Source: Planctomycetota bacterium
GTDB taxonomy: Bacteria > Planctomycetota > UBA1135 > UBA2386
Assembly (NCBI GenBank): GCA_020638695.1
Contig: JACKIB010000004.1
Location: 234,563 to 298,562 of the forward strand
Direction: 5' to 3'
DNA: 64,000 nt
Part shown: positions 6,866 through 15,599 of the stretch, in pieces
How the letters are laid out: each line of letters opens with the position of its first letter
Position numbering within the stretch: position 1 is the first letter of the stretch
The notes under the pieces: generated by a model
Databases searched by the model: none
What the model saw: only the letters and a program-made list of their open reading frames with translations
Told to the model about the DNA's origin: nothing
Made by a program: the position numbers and the translations under genes

Positions 6866-9816
6866 GCCACGGCGTCGGGTCCGACCGGCCCGTCACGACA
6901 CTCGAAGAGATCGTCGACGAAGTGGCGCACCTGCTGCCCGAGCAGGCGCCGCTGCACACGTTCGTCCATCACAACACCCTGCACGCGTTCGAACACCTAC
7001 CGTTCGACCGAGCGGTGGTGGAGGCGGCGCAGCTGTTCGGTACCCGGGCGTTCCAGACCGAGGCGGCGTTCGCCGAGCACCAGCGGTGCAGCCGGATTCT
7101 CCCCGGCGACATCGCTGCCGTGGCGAGCCAGGAGGTCGAACGCCGGAGCGGCGGCAATGCACCGATCGTCGATCGCTTCACGCCGCGCGACTACATCGAC
7201 CTGCGTCTGCGTCACTTGTTCGAGATCCCGCGCGGTGCGGCACTCGCTTGGCAGCTGCAGGAGACCGATCTGCTGCACGCCTTCCATCCCGGCGTCGACG
7301 TGTTCCGCCGTCGCGAGCTGAGCTTCCGCGCCGACCGGATGTTCGGTGGGCACCCGACGGGGCAGCGCGTGCATTGCATGCTGTCCGCGCTGTGGAAGGC
7401 GCTGGCCGAGGCGGCCGGCGCGAACGCACTCGAGCCGCGCGCCACGGTGCGCCGCCGTGACCAGTTGGTCGCCTGCGGGGCGGACGACGTCGACCAGCGC
7501 GTGCACCCGGTGCTGATCCGGTTGTGTGCGGCGTTCCTCGACCAGGGCGTTTCGAGTTGGGGCATGCCGTTCCGCGAGCAGGGCTTCCTGACCGCGGTGC
7601 GCCGGCTCTACGGGCTGCCGGTTCCGGCGCCGGATGCCTGGCAGCGCGACTTGGCGCACGAGTTGCGCACGCAGGAGCGTGAAGGGCGCAGCGCGGTCGA
7701 GACCTGCCGCAGTGCTCTGGCATTGCTCGGAGTCGGACCCGAGCAGTGGCACACCTACATCCGTGCCACTCTGCTTTGTTTGCGCGGTTGGGCGGGGATG
7801 ATGCGGCAGTTCGAACTGCGTCCGGATCGAGCGCCGGTAGAACCGCGTCCGGCCCGGCTCCTCGACTACTTGGCGGTGCAGCTCACGTTCGACGCGGTGG
7901 CTGCCCGTGCCGCGCTGCGCGAGCGGTTCGGCGCCGACGCGACCTGGGATCGGCTCGCGCCCGCATCCTTCGGGGATCCGGCCCGGCCCGATCTCGAACC
8001 GGTGTACGAGGCGTTCGTCATGGCGCAGATCGCGCACGTCGACATCGAGGCGTTCCTCCGCCCGGAGGTCGCGGCGCGATGGTTGGAGGAGGCTCGGGCG
8101 GTCGATGCGACGACCCGTTGCCGGCTGCTGCATGCGGCCTATGAGCGGCGACTGCGCATCGCTGTGCTCGACGGGTTGGCTGCGCACTGTCGTGATCCGC
8201 TACCGGCGCCACCCGAGCCGCGGCTGCAGGCGATCTTCTGCATCGACGAACGCGAGTGTTCCACCCGGCGCCACTTCGAGGAGACCATGCCGGCGGTCGA
8301 GACCTTCGGTTTCGCCGGCTTCTTCGGTGTGGCGATGGCCTGGCAGGGCCTCGGCGAGCTGCGACCACGGCCGCTTTGTCCGGTCAACGTCACGCCGGGC
8401 CACTACGTCACCGAGCGGGCGCTCAACCCCAGCGAGGAACAGGTGTGGCGCAACGCGCGTCGGCGGCTGGGGCTCACCACCCAAGCGCTGATGCAGGGCA
8501 GTCGGACGCTGACCCGTGGCGGGCTCGTGTCGACATTCCTCGGGCTCTGGTCGGTGGTGCCGATGGTCGGCCGGTGCTTGGCACCGCGCCTTGCGGAGTG
8601 GCTCCTGCACGGTGTCGCCGAGGGCTCGATCGCCGAGCCGATCACGCGGTTGGTGCTCGAGCGGGAGGGTGATGCCAAGGATGCCGAGGGGCGGTTCATC
8701 GGCTACGCGGTTTCCGAGATGGCCGAGGTGGTCGAGAACCTGCTGCGTACGATCGGGCTGACCGACGGCTTCTGCGAGCTGGTGCTGGTGGTCGGCCACG
8801 GCTCGTCGAGCCTCAACAACCCACACGAGTCGGCGCACGACTGCGGCGCGACTGGTGGAGGTCGCGGCGGACCGAACGCGCGCGCGTTCGCGGCGATGGC
8901 CAACCACCCGGCGGTCCGCGACATGCTCGCGCAGCGGGGCATCGTGGTCCCGCCGGAGACCTGGTTCGTCGGTTGTTACCACAACACGTGCGACGACGAC
9001 ATGACGTGGTACGACGAGGACGTGATGCCGGAAGCCCGGCAGCGTGCCTTCGCCGAGGCCCGCGAAGCGCTGGAGGCAGCGTGCCTGCTGGAGTCGCACG
9101 AGCGCTGTCGTCGGTTCGAGTCCGCGCCGCACGGCAGCGACGCACCGGCAGCGCTGCGGCACGTAAAGGGGCGGGCCGTCGACTTGGCGCAGCCGCGGCC
9201 CGAATACGGCCACGCGACCAACGCCTACGCGATCGTCGGGCGGCGCACGCGCACCCGGAACTTGTTCCTCGACCGCCGGGCGTTCCTGGTCTCCTACGAT
9301 CCGACCACGGATGCCGACGGTTCGGTGCTGACCCGCCTGCTGGGCGCGGTGGTGCCGGTCGGTGCGGGAATCAACCTGGAGTACTACTTCAGCTTCGTCG
9401 ACCCGGTCGGCTACGGCTGCGGCACCAAGCTGCCGCACAACATCACCGGGCTGATCGGGGTGATGGACGGGCACGCTTCCGATCTGCGCACCGGTTTGCC
9501 GTGGCAGATGGTGGAGATCCACGAACCGGTGCGGTTGTTGGCGATCGTCGAGACCGAGCCGGAGCGGTTGGCGCGGATCCTCGACCAGCAGCCGGGGATG
9601 AAGGCGTTCGTCGACAACGGCTGGATCCAGCTGGTGGCGTGGAGTCCGACCGACGATCGGCTGTGGGAGTACTCCGCGGGTGCGTTCCATGACTACCAGC
9701 CGGAGTCGCGACTGCTGCCGGTGGTGGCCAGTTCGGCGACCTTCTACCGCACCGAGCGCGGGCACCTCGGGCTGGCGCGCGTGCTGCCCGGGTACAGCGA
9801 CGGAGGGAACGCCTGA
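6862..9816 (+). CDS. dabA: DabA, zinc-binding subunit of the DAB inorganic-carbon uptake complex (DUF2309)
   Basis: This 984-residue cytoplasmic/peripheral protein belongs to the DUF2309 family. The N-terminus has the family opening PLHTFVHHNTLHAFEHLPF. The beta-carbonic-anhydrase-like zinc site is visible: C460 and D462 in FCIDERECS, then H646 in VVGHGSSSLNNP and C661 in HDCGATGGGRGG. The 15-residue H-to-C spacing equals that of characterised DabA. In that system DabA hydrates CO2 to bicarbonate vectorially, driven by the cation gradient through membrane partner DabB. The start is GTG at 6862, overlapping the SulP stop; the stop at 9814-9816 shares a base with the dabB ATG. Length and motifs look intact. 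The role in CO2/bicarbonate accumulation is family knowledge, not shown here. Confidence 0.95.
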   Translation: MSHGVGSDRPVTTLEEIVDEVAHLLPEQAPLHTFVHHNTLHAFEHLPFDRAVVEAAQLFGTRAFQTEAAFAEHQRCSRILPGDIAAVASQEVERRSGGNAPIVDRFTPRDYIDLRLRHLFEIPRGAALAWQLQETDLLHAFHPGVDVFRRRELSFRADRMFGGHPTGQRVHCMLSALWKALAEAAGANALEPRATVRRRDQLVACGADDVDQRVHPVLIRLCAAFLDQGVSSWGMPFREQGFLTAVRRLYGLPVPAPDAWQRDLAHELRTQEREGRSAVETCRSALALLGVGPEQWHTYIRATLLCLRGWAGMMRQFELRPDRAPVEPRPARLLDYLAVQLTFDAVAARAALRERFGADATWDRLAPASFGDPARPDLEPVYEAFVMAQIAHVDIEAFLRPEVAARWLEEARAVDATTRCRLLHAAYERRLRIAVLDGLAAHCRDPLPAPPEPRLQAIFCIDERECSTRRHFEETMPAVETFGFAGFFGVAMAWQGLGELRPRPLCPVNVTPGHYVTERALNPSEEQVWRNARRRLGLTTQALMQGSRTLTRGGLVSTFLGLWSVVPMVGRCLAPRLAEWLLHGVAEGSIAEPITRLVLEREGDAKDAEGRFIGYAVSEMAEVVENLLRTIGLTDGFCELVLVVGHGSSSLNNPHESAHDCGATGGGRGGPNARAFAAMANHPAVRDMLAQRGIVVPPETWFVGCYHNTCDDDMTWYDEDVMPEARQRAFAEAREALEAACLLESHERCRRFESAPHGSDAPAALRHVKGRAVDLAQPRPEYGHATNAYAIVGRRTRTRNLFLDRRAFLVSYDPTTDADGSVLTRLLGAVVPVGAGINLEYYFSFVDPVGYGCGTKLPHNITGLIGVMDGHASDLRTGLPWQMVEIHEPVRLLAIVETEPERLARILDQQPGMKAFVDNGWIQLVAWSPTDDRLWEYSAGAFHDYQPESRLLPVVASSATFYRTERGHLGLARVLPGYSDGGNA

Positions 9817-11162
9817 TGGGCTGGTTGGAGTTCGTGCTGACGTGCGTCGTGGCGTTGCCGCTGGTCGCCTGCCTGCTGCTCGCCGTGCCGGCCTGGTTCG
9901 GCGTGCGATTCGGGGAACGGGTGATCAGTGCGATGGTCGGGGTGGCGTTCGGCGGCGCCGCCGCGGCCGCACTGGCCGCCCTGGCCGGCATGCTGGGTTC
10001 GGGTCGGGACTCGCTCGAGGTGACGCTCGGTCGCTGGGTGGTGGTCGGGGACTACACGTTCGAGTGGCGTCTGCTCGCCGATCACCTGTCGGTCCCGTTC
10101 GCGCTGTTCGCCGCGGTGCTGGTCGGGTTGATCGGCGTGTTCTCGCGCCGCTACCTGCACCGCGAACGCGGGTTCTTCCGCTTCTACCTCTTGCTGGCGC
10201 TGTTCGGCGCAGGGGTCGAGATCGTGGTGCTGGCCGGCGCGCTGGACCAGGTGTTCTTCGGCTGGGAACTGGTCGGTCTGACCTCGGCGTTGTTGATCGC
10301 GTTCTTCCACGAGCGCGCCAAGCCGGTCGAGCACGGCTTGCGCGCGTTCATCACCTACCGGGTGTGCGACGTGGGCCTGCTGAGTGCGATCGTGTGGTTG
10401 CACCACCGCGTCGGCAGCTCCAGGTTCGTGCCCGACGGCGGCCCGTGGGCGGGGTTGGTCGCGCCGAGCGACACGGCGAGCGTGGTCGCGGTGGGTCTGC
10501 TGTTGCTGTGGGCCTCGATGGGCAAGTCGGCGCAGGTGCCGCTCGGCGGTTGGTTGCCGCGAGCGATGGAAGGACCCACCCCGTCCAGCGCGATCTTCTA
10601 CGGGTCGATCTCGGTGCACCTCGGTCCGTACCTGCTGCTGCGCGCCAGCCCGATCCTGCAGGGCAGCCCGGGTGTGGCCTGGGCGGTGGTCGGGGTCGGC
10701 GCCCTGACCGCGGCGCACGGCTCGTTCGTCGGTCGGGTGCAGACCGACATCAAGTCGTTGCTCGCCTACGCATCGATGACCCAGGTGGGGCTGATCCTGG
10801 TGGAGATCGGCTTCGGGCTCCACTACGTGCCGCTGATCCACATCTGCGGGCACGCCACGATCCGCAGCTTGGAGATCCTGCGTTCACCGAGCCTGCTGCA
10901 CGACCACCACCACCTGGAGCAGGCCGTGGGGCGACAGGTGCCCCGCACGCCGTTCCACATCGAACGGTTGGTACCGAACGCGTTCCGCCCGTGGATGTAC
11001 CGCCACGCGTTGGAACGCGGTTACTTCGACTCGCTGCTGCGGCTGGTGGTCCATGGGTTCATGCGGGTGATGCGCGGTGTCGATCGGATCGATCGCTGGT
11101 GGACCGGCAAGGTCGTGGGAGAGCCGATGCGCATCGATGCCGGTGAGGAGCAACGCCGATGA
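9816..11162 (+). CDS. dabB: DabB, NuoL-like cation-translocating subunit of the DAB complex
   Basis: This 448-residue polytopic protein belongs to the antiporter-like (Proton_antipo_M/NuoL) family. The TM5 glutamate is in FGWELVGLTSALL. The TM7 lysine is in ASMGKSAQVPLGGWLPRAM, followed by EGPTPSSAIFYGSISVHLG. In that last stretch the 'HAATMV' of true NuoL is replaced by the FYGSxSVHLG form seen in DabB proteins. The C-terminus is shorter than NuoL (about 600 aa) and ends with a soluble tail (RMMRG-like helices, GEEQRR), normal for DabB. It is expected to dock DabA and supply a proton or sodium gradient. It overlaps dabA by one base (TGATG) and the next gene by ATGA. Confidence 0.92.
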   Translation: MGWLEFVLTCVVALPLVACLLLAVPAWFGVRFGERVISAMVGVAFGGAAAAALAALAGMLGSGRDSLEVTLGRWVVVGDYTFEWRLLADHLSVPFALFAAVLVGLIGVFSRRYLHRERGFFRFYLLLALFGAGVEIVVLAGALDQVFFGWELVGLTSALLIAFFHERAKPVEHGLRAFITYRVCDVGLLSAIVWLHHRVGSSRFVPDGGPWAGLVAPSDTASVVAVGLLLLWASMGKSAQVPLGGWLPRAMEGPTPSSAIFYGSISVHLGPYLLLRASPILQGSPGVAWAVVGVGALTAAHGSFVGRVQTDIKSLLAYASMTQVGLILVEIGFGLHYVPLIHICGHATIRSLEILRSPSLLHDHHHLEQAVGRQVPRTPFHIERLVPNAFRPWMYRHALERGYFDSLLRLVVHGFMRVMRGVDRIDRWWTGKVVGEPMRIDAGEEQRR

Positions 11163-12538
11163 TCCGCGTGCAACCGTTGCTGGCTGCGGTGGTGCTCGGT
11201 TCGGCGGCGCATTGGGTCGCGCGCTGTCCAGACGCCAGGCAGGCCCGTGGACTTGCGAGTGGCGCGGTCGGTGCCGCACTGGGGGTGCTGGCGGTGGTGT
11301 CGCTGGTCCTCCACGGCTCGGTCGACGGCAGCGAAGTGCTTCTGTGGGGCCGCCGCGTGCAGCTCGCCGGGCGCGGGTGGGAGGCCTCCGCACCATTCGT
11401 CGACCTGCTGGTGGCGGCGCTCGCCGTCGGGCTGGCGCCGGTCGCCAGCCACGGACCGCGCACCCTGGCGGCGATCCTGCGGTTGATCGCCCTCGCACTG
11501 GCGTTCCTCGGCATGTCCGAACCGCTGGGGCTGGCGGCGTTGTGGGGGCTGCAGTTCGTGGTCGCTGCGGGGGAACTGCGGCGACTGGACGAAGCGCACG
11601 GCGGTTCTGCCGCGAAGCCGTTCGTCCGCTACCAGGCGCCGGCGCTCGGTCTGGTGGTGCTGGGTACGTTGGCATTGCTGTTCGGCTTCCGGAGCTTGGG
11701 CGTCACCGCCTGGTTGATGGCGATTGCGGTGCGCGAGGCGGTGATTCCGTTCCACGGTTGGCTGCCGACCCTGATCGCGCGGGCGCCGCTCGGGCTGGTG
11801 ATCGCGCTGGTCGCCCCGCAGCCGGGGGTGTACGCCCATCTGGCGGTGTTCGGCGACATGACCGGGGGTGCCTTGGCGCACGGCTTCGCCGCGGTCGGCG
11901 CGTTCACCGGCGTGCTCGGGGCCGCGCTCGGCGTGGTGCAGAACGATGCCCGGCGGGCGGCGGGGTGGCTGATCGTCAGCCAGACCGGCTTGATCGCCTT
12001 CGGACTTGCCAACGAATCGCAGGTCGGGCGGCTCGGCGCGGTGCTTTCGTGGCAGGTGATGGCGTTGGCGATGTCCGGCTACACGATGACCATCGCGGCG
12101 TTGGAGGCGCGGCGCGGCACGCTGTCGCTGCGCGTTCCCGGGGGGAGCTTCGCGCGCACCCCGCGGATGGCGGTGGCGTTCCTGCTGCTCGGCTTCTCCA
12201 GCGTTGCCCTGCCGCTCACCCTCGGTTTCGTCGCCGAGGACCTCTTGGTGCAGGGCTCGGTGGCCGAGTTTCCGCACGTCGGCTTCGCGGTGATCCTCGC
12301 GACGGCGCTGAACGGCATCAACGTGATGCGCTGCTTCTTCGTGCTGTTCTCGGGCACCGAGCGACACACCGGTGAAGTCGACCTGACGCGCCGCGAGGTC
12401 TGGGCGCTGAGTCTGGTGCTCGGCGCGCTGCTGCTCGGTGGCGTGTTCCCCAGGCTGTTCGTTGCGGGTGGACCCTCGCCGCCCGGCACCGCGGTGCACG
12501 GGCACCCGGGTTCCCCGTCGAAGGTGACCGATCGATGA
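11159..12538 (+). CDS. NuoM/NuoN-like antiporter subunit, third membrane partner of the dab operon
   Basis: This 459-residue membrane protein has about 12-14 hydrophobic segments and belongs to the antiporter-like superfamily of complex I and Mrp. The segment VREAVIPFHGWLPTLIARAP aligns with the TM7 block of NuoM (xKxAxxPLHTWLPD), but the usual lysine position is occupied by Arg/Glu. GFVAEDLLVQG matches the NuoM 'GFVGE' block. It is clearly not a second DabB. It overlaps dabB by ATGA (11159-11162) and the porin gene by ATGA (12535-12538). It may add a second ion channel or stabilise DabB; the loss of the key lysine means conduction is not assured. Confidence 0.82.
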   Translation: MIRVQPLLAAVVLGSAAHWVARCPDARQARGLASGAVGAALGVLAVVSLVLHGSVDGSEVLLWGRRVQLAGRGWEASAPFVDLLVAALAVGLAPVASHGPRTLAAILRLIALALAFLGMSEPLGLAALWGLQFVVAAGELRRLDEAHGGSAAKPFVRYQAPALGLVVLGTLALLFGFRSLGVTAWLMAIAVREAVIPFHGWLPTLIARAPLGLVIALVAPQPGVYAHLAVFGDMTGGALAHGFAAVGAFTGVLGAALGVVQNDARRAAGWLIVSQTGLIAFGLANESQVGRLGAVLSWQVMALAMSGYTMTIAALEARRGTLSLRVPGGSFARTPRMAVAFLLLGFSSVALPLTLGFVAEDLLVQGSVAEFPHVGFAVILATALNGINVMRCFFVLFSGTERHTGEVDLTRREVWALSLVLGALLLGGVFPRLFVAGGPSPPGTAVHGHPGSPSKVTDR

Positions 12539-13950
12539 TTCCCCGATTCGTGCCCGTGGCGTTGGCCGCCTTCCTGTCCGTGCCGCTGATCGCGCAGTCG
12601 ACTCCGTCGACGCGGCCGCCGCGCAGCCTGTTGCGGCAGGACGAGGACTGGTCTCGGTTCCGCGCCGACCCGGACAGCGCGGATCCGTTCGACACGGTCA
12701 AGCACATTGCGCTCGCGCCCGAAGGCGGTACCTGGTTGTCGTTGGGTGGTCAGGTCGACACTCGCTTCGAGTCGTGGGACGGCTTCGGCTTCGGCGCGAC
12801 CACCCCAGGGAACCGCGATGCTTTCCTGTTGGCACGTGCATTGGCGCACATCGACTTCCATCTCGACGAGCACTTTCGGGTTTGGGTCGAAGGCAAGTCG
12901 GCGCACTCCACGCACCGCGACCTGCCAGGGCTGCACCGGACCTCCGACGTCGACACGCTCGATCTGCACCAGGGGTTCGTCGACTACGTCACCGGACCGA
13001 CCCACAACCGGCTGCGGGTGCGCGCCGGCCGGCAGTCATTCGTGCTCGGTGCGCAACGGGTGGTCACCGTCAGTCCATGGGGCAACACGATGAACACCTT
13101 CGACGGGTTCTCCGCTGAGCTCGAGACCGAGCACTGGACGCTGCTCGGGCTGGCGACCTGGTTCGTGCCGGTGCGCCGCTACGACTTCAACCAACTGGAC
13201 GAACACCGCGCGCTGTACGGCGTGTATGCCACGCTTCGACCCGAGCCGGGCGGGCGTGGACTCGACCTCTACGCGCTCGGCAACACGCGACCGAACGTGT
13301 CGGTGGCCGGCACCACCGGGGACGAGGACCGATTCACGTTCGGCTTCCGCAGCTTCGGCCCGCTCGGTCGGCTCGTGGGCGGGGTATTCGATGGCGAGTT
13401 GGAGGCGGCATACCAGACTGGTGAGGTCGGCTCGCATCCGGTGGATGCGTGGTTCTCAGCTGGCGTGCTCGGCTTCCGGCCGGAAGGTGTCGCCTGGGCG
13501 CCGCGCGTGTTCACCGGCTTCGACGCGGCGAGCGGGGACCACCGGCCGGGTGGTTCGGTGCAGACCTACCACCAGCTGTTCGCGTTGGGTCACGCGTACT
13601 TCGGTTGGGCCGACGTGTTCGGCCGGCAGAACATTCTGTCGGCGCACCTCGGGCTCGAGCTGCATCCGAGCGCCAGCACGACGTTGATCGTGACCGGGCA
13701 CACGTTCCGGCCGGAGCGTCGCTCGGACGTGCTGTACGGTACCGGGGGCACGCCGCTCCCCGGCGTGGGGGGCGCCCGCGATTGGGACCTGGGTCAGGAG
13801 CTCGACTTGATCGTGCGGCAGAAGCTCGGCACGCACGTGGATGCGTACCTCGGCTACAGCCACTTCTTCGCGGGCCCGGGCATCGCGCGCACGGGTGGCG
13901 GTGTCGAGGACATCGATTTCGCGTATGCGGGCGCTTCGTTCGCCTTCTGA
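12535..13950 (+). CDS. outer-membrane beta-barrel, alginate-export family
   Basis: This 471-residue protein opens MIPRFVPVALAAFLSVPLIAQ with a signal peptide ending A-Q. The body resembles the alginate_exp (AlgE-like) barrel family: alternating strands such as LRVRAGRQSFVLGAQRVVTV, FDGFSAELETEHWTLLGL and YDFNQLDEHRALYGVYA. The C-terminus ends in an aromatic strand (DFAYAGASFAF), as expected for BAM-inserted barrels. The N-terminal FRADPDSADPFDTVKHI is also typical of the family. It is the last gene of the dab operon and is coupled by ATGA. Within this operon it most plausibly lets bicarbonate or another anion cross the outer membrane, but alginate-family barrels have many substrates. Confidence 0.82.
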   Translation: MIPRFVPVALAAFLSVPLIAQSTPSTRPPRSLLRQDEDWSRFRADPDSADPFDTVKHIALAPEGGTWLSLGGQVDTRFESWDGFGFGATTPGNRDAFLLARALAHIDFHLDEHFRVWVEGKSAHSTHRDLPGLHRTSDVDTLDLHQGFVDYVTGPTHNRLRVRAGRQSFVLGAQRVVTVSPWGNTMNTFDGFSAELETEHWTLLGLATWFVPVRRYDFNQLDEHRALYGVYATLRPEPGGRGLDLYALGNTRPNVSVAGTTGDEDRFTFGFRSFGPLGRLVGGVFDGELEAAYQTGEVGSHPVDAWFSAGVLGFRPEGVAWAPRVFTGFDAASGDHRPGGSVQTYHQLFALGHAYFGWADVFGRQNILSAHLGLELHPSASTTLIVTGHTFRPERRSDVLYGTGGTPLPGVGGARDWDLGQELDLIVRQKLGTHVDAYLGYSHFFAGPGIARTGGGVEDIDFAYAGASFAF

Positions 13951-13974
13951 GCCGACGGCGCGTGCTGTCGGCTC
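13949..13974 (+). terminator. hairpin at end of the dab operon
   Basis: Perfect 8-bp arms (GAGCCGAC / GTCGGCTC) enclose a 10-nt loop that can add two more GC pairs. The hairpin starts inside the stop codon of the barrel gene. No clean T-run follows, so it may be an attenuating or RNA-protecting hairpin rather than a strong intrinsic terminator. Confidence 0.5.
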
Positions 13975-14040
13975 GGCTGGCTGGGTTGTTCCAGGACTCG
14001 CGATCCGCGGTGCGCGATGTGCGCTACCCTGCTGGCGCAC

Positions 14041-14463
14041 ATGGTAACCATCGAAGGCCGTTACGAAGGCGATCTCCGCTGCACGCTGCGCCACCCGTCC
14101 GGGTCGCAGCTCGACACCGACGCACCGAAGGACAACGAGGGTCGGGGTGAGGCGTTCAGTCCGACGGACTTGGTCGCCACGGCGTTCGCGTCGTGCGCGA
14201 TGACGATCATGGGGATCGTCGCCCGGCGCGAGGGGTTGCCGATCGAGGGCATGACGGCGCGGGTCGTGAAGAAGATGTCGACCGATCCGCGGCGGATCGG
14301 CCAGCTGGCGCTGGAGATCGTGGTGCCGGGCCAGCTGGACGCCGTGCAGCGGCAGCGGCTGGAGAATGCGGCGCACGCGTGTCCCGTGGCGAAGAGTCTG
14401 CATCCGGACATCCTGGCGCAGTCGCCGGTTCGATTCGTGTATCCGGACTGCGAAGGCAGCTGA
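14041..14463 (+). CDS. OsmC-family peroxiredoxin-like protein
   Basis: This protein of about 140 residues starts MVTIEGRYEGDLRCTLRHPS. It has both OsmC-fold reactive cysteines: one in AFASCAMTIMGIVARR and one in AAHACPVAKSLHPDIL. OsmC/Ohr proteins reduce organic or inorganic hydroperoxides using these thiols. The wording (PTDLVATAFASC, then VAKSLHP) fits the YhfA/OsmC subgroup more than Ohr. An in-frame ATG at 14017 would add eight residues (MCATLLAH) and is the alternative start; 14041 better matches family length. It is monocistronic, about 90 bp after the dab operon hairpin. Confidence 0.88.
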   Translation: MVTIEGRYEGDLRCTLRHPSGSQLDTDAPKDNEGRGEAFSPTDLVATAFASCAMTIMGIVARREGLPIEGMTARVVKKMSTDPRRIGQLALEIVVPGQLDAVQRQRLENAAHACPVAKSLHPDILAQSPVRFVYPDCEGS

Positions 14464-14832
14464 GCGGCCGGGCTCTCGCGCATCCGCGGGAACCGTCCGG
14501 GGTGGAAGGTCCGCGCGCGAGGGCCGGTGTCGCCCGCGCGTCGTGTCGCCAGATTCGTCGGCGCGGAGGCCGAGGAGGATCGCGATTCGTTCGGGGTCAT
14601 GGTGTTCGAGTCCCGGGACTTCGCGGTCGTCACAGCCACGTACACCCACGGATCGTCAAGAACCACGTGGTGCCTGGCTCCCGCGGCCAACGGCCCGGGC
14701 GGAAGGCGCTTCGTCCGGCATCGAGGGCTTCCACCTCAACGCCCACGGTCAGCCGCGAACGCGACTGCCGCGCAGCGGCGTCGGCGCGTCGCTCGCGCAA
14801 ACGAGCGACCTTGCGCGATCGCGGCAGCTCGG
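14464..14832. other. intergenic stretch with a repeat and hairpin-forming sequence
   Basis: I see no convincing gene here. The right part (about 14765-14835) is rich in inverted repeats, including an 8-bp-stem hairpin (GTCGCTCG / CGAGCGAC) at about 14789-14810. It ends in the 32-bp repeat described separately, which overlaps the stop codon of the lipoprotein gene. Confidence 0.5.
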
Positions 14833-14835
14833 TCA
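14804..14835 (-). repeat. 32-bp repeat, copy 1
   Basis: This matches 18054-18085 in direct orientation with three mismatches in 32 bases by hand alignment. The second copy belongs to the right arm of the palindrome that carries the group II intron. Copy 1 overlaps the 3' end of the lipoprotein gene and also sits in hairpin-forming sequence, so it is probably another member of the same palindromic family. Confidence 0.75.
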
Positions 14836-15474
14836 CTTCGGAGTCACGCCACTAGTGGCGCGACGGGTGGGCGCGATCCGACGAAGTCCCTTGCTGAATC
14901 GGAGTAGCTCTCCGGCGACCCTCGAGAACGCGTCGTCGCGGTCCACAGAGGCCCTCGCAGCGACCCAATAGCGGTGACCATCTCGAATCTCCAATACGAA
15001 CATCGTGCCGTCCAGGATCATGAAGTCCTTGTCCGTCAAGCCACGCGTTTCCCAGATTCGCTCCCTGTCTGCGACCTCGATCAGCTTGGTCCAGCCCTCG
15101 CGGTTTGCGAGCTTCGAGGACTGCTCCATGATCTCGCCGGGTTCGTAGCCACCCTCTCCGTCCAAGACGGTCCAGGCTACTCGCAGGGACTTGCCATCGA
15201 CGAGCTCTGCCCGGCATGCCACCGGGTGGAACGACGTCGGGAGAATCAGCAAGCGACACGCTCTAGTGCAACCGCCTCTTGCCGAGCGAATCGAAGGCTC
15301 GCTCATCGCCCTCAGGTGCTTCTCGAACCACAAACGCAGAGATTTGTCCATCTCCGCATCGTTCGGGTACAGGTCACCTCGGCGGAAATACGGGGTAGTC
15401 GATTCGCCCTCCGTGCGACACGAGGTCAATACAGAGACCGCTACGAGTGAGCACAAGACCGTCGATCGGTTCAT
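14833..15474 (-). CDS. putative lipoprotein of unknown function
   Basis: This protein of about 213 residues starts MNRSTVLCSLVAVSVLTSC. The hydrophobic core followed by VLTSC is a lipobox, predicting a lipid-anchored envelope protein. The mature part (YFRRGDLYPNDAEMDK, LRLWFEKHLRAMSEPS) has a two-cysteine segment (GGCTRACRLLILPT) and many acidic-aromatic stretches (FMILDGTMFVLEIRDGH), but no family was recognised. The ATG at 15474 was preferred because it places the signal peptide at the N-terminus; the frame continues 25 codons further upstream without sense. It lies in an accessory patch next to a gene fragment and a group II intron. Confidence 0.7.
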   Translation of the reverse strand: MNRSTVLCSLVAVSVLTSCRTEGESTTPYFRRGDLYPNDAEMDKSLRLWFEKHLRAMSEPSIRSARGGCTRACRLLILPTSFHPVACRAELVDGKSLRVAWTVLDGEGGYEPGEIMEQSSKLANREGWTKLIEVADRERIWETRGLTDKDFMILDGTMFVLEIRDGHRYWVAARASVDRDDAFSRVAGELLRFSKGLRRIAPTRRATSGVTPK

Positions 15475-15599
15475 CGTCCGACACAACGACAACCTGCTCT
15501 CGCGGGTTCGGTCGGGTCCGGCGGATGGGTTGCCGCTCAGCCCCGGCATCGGTCGGCACCTGCGATCTGCAGGACGTGCGCACTACTGGTACACGGTGA

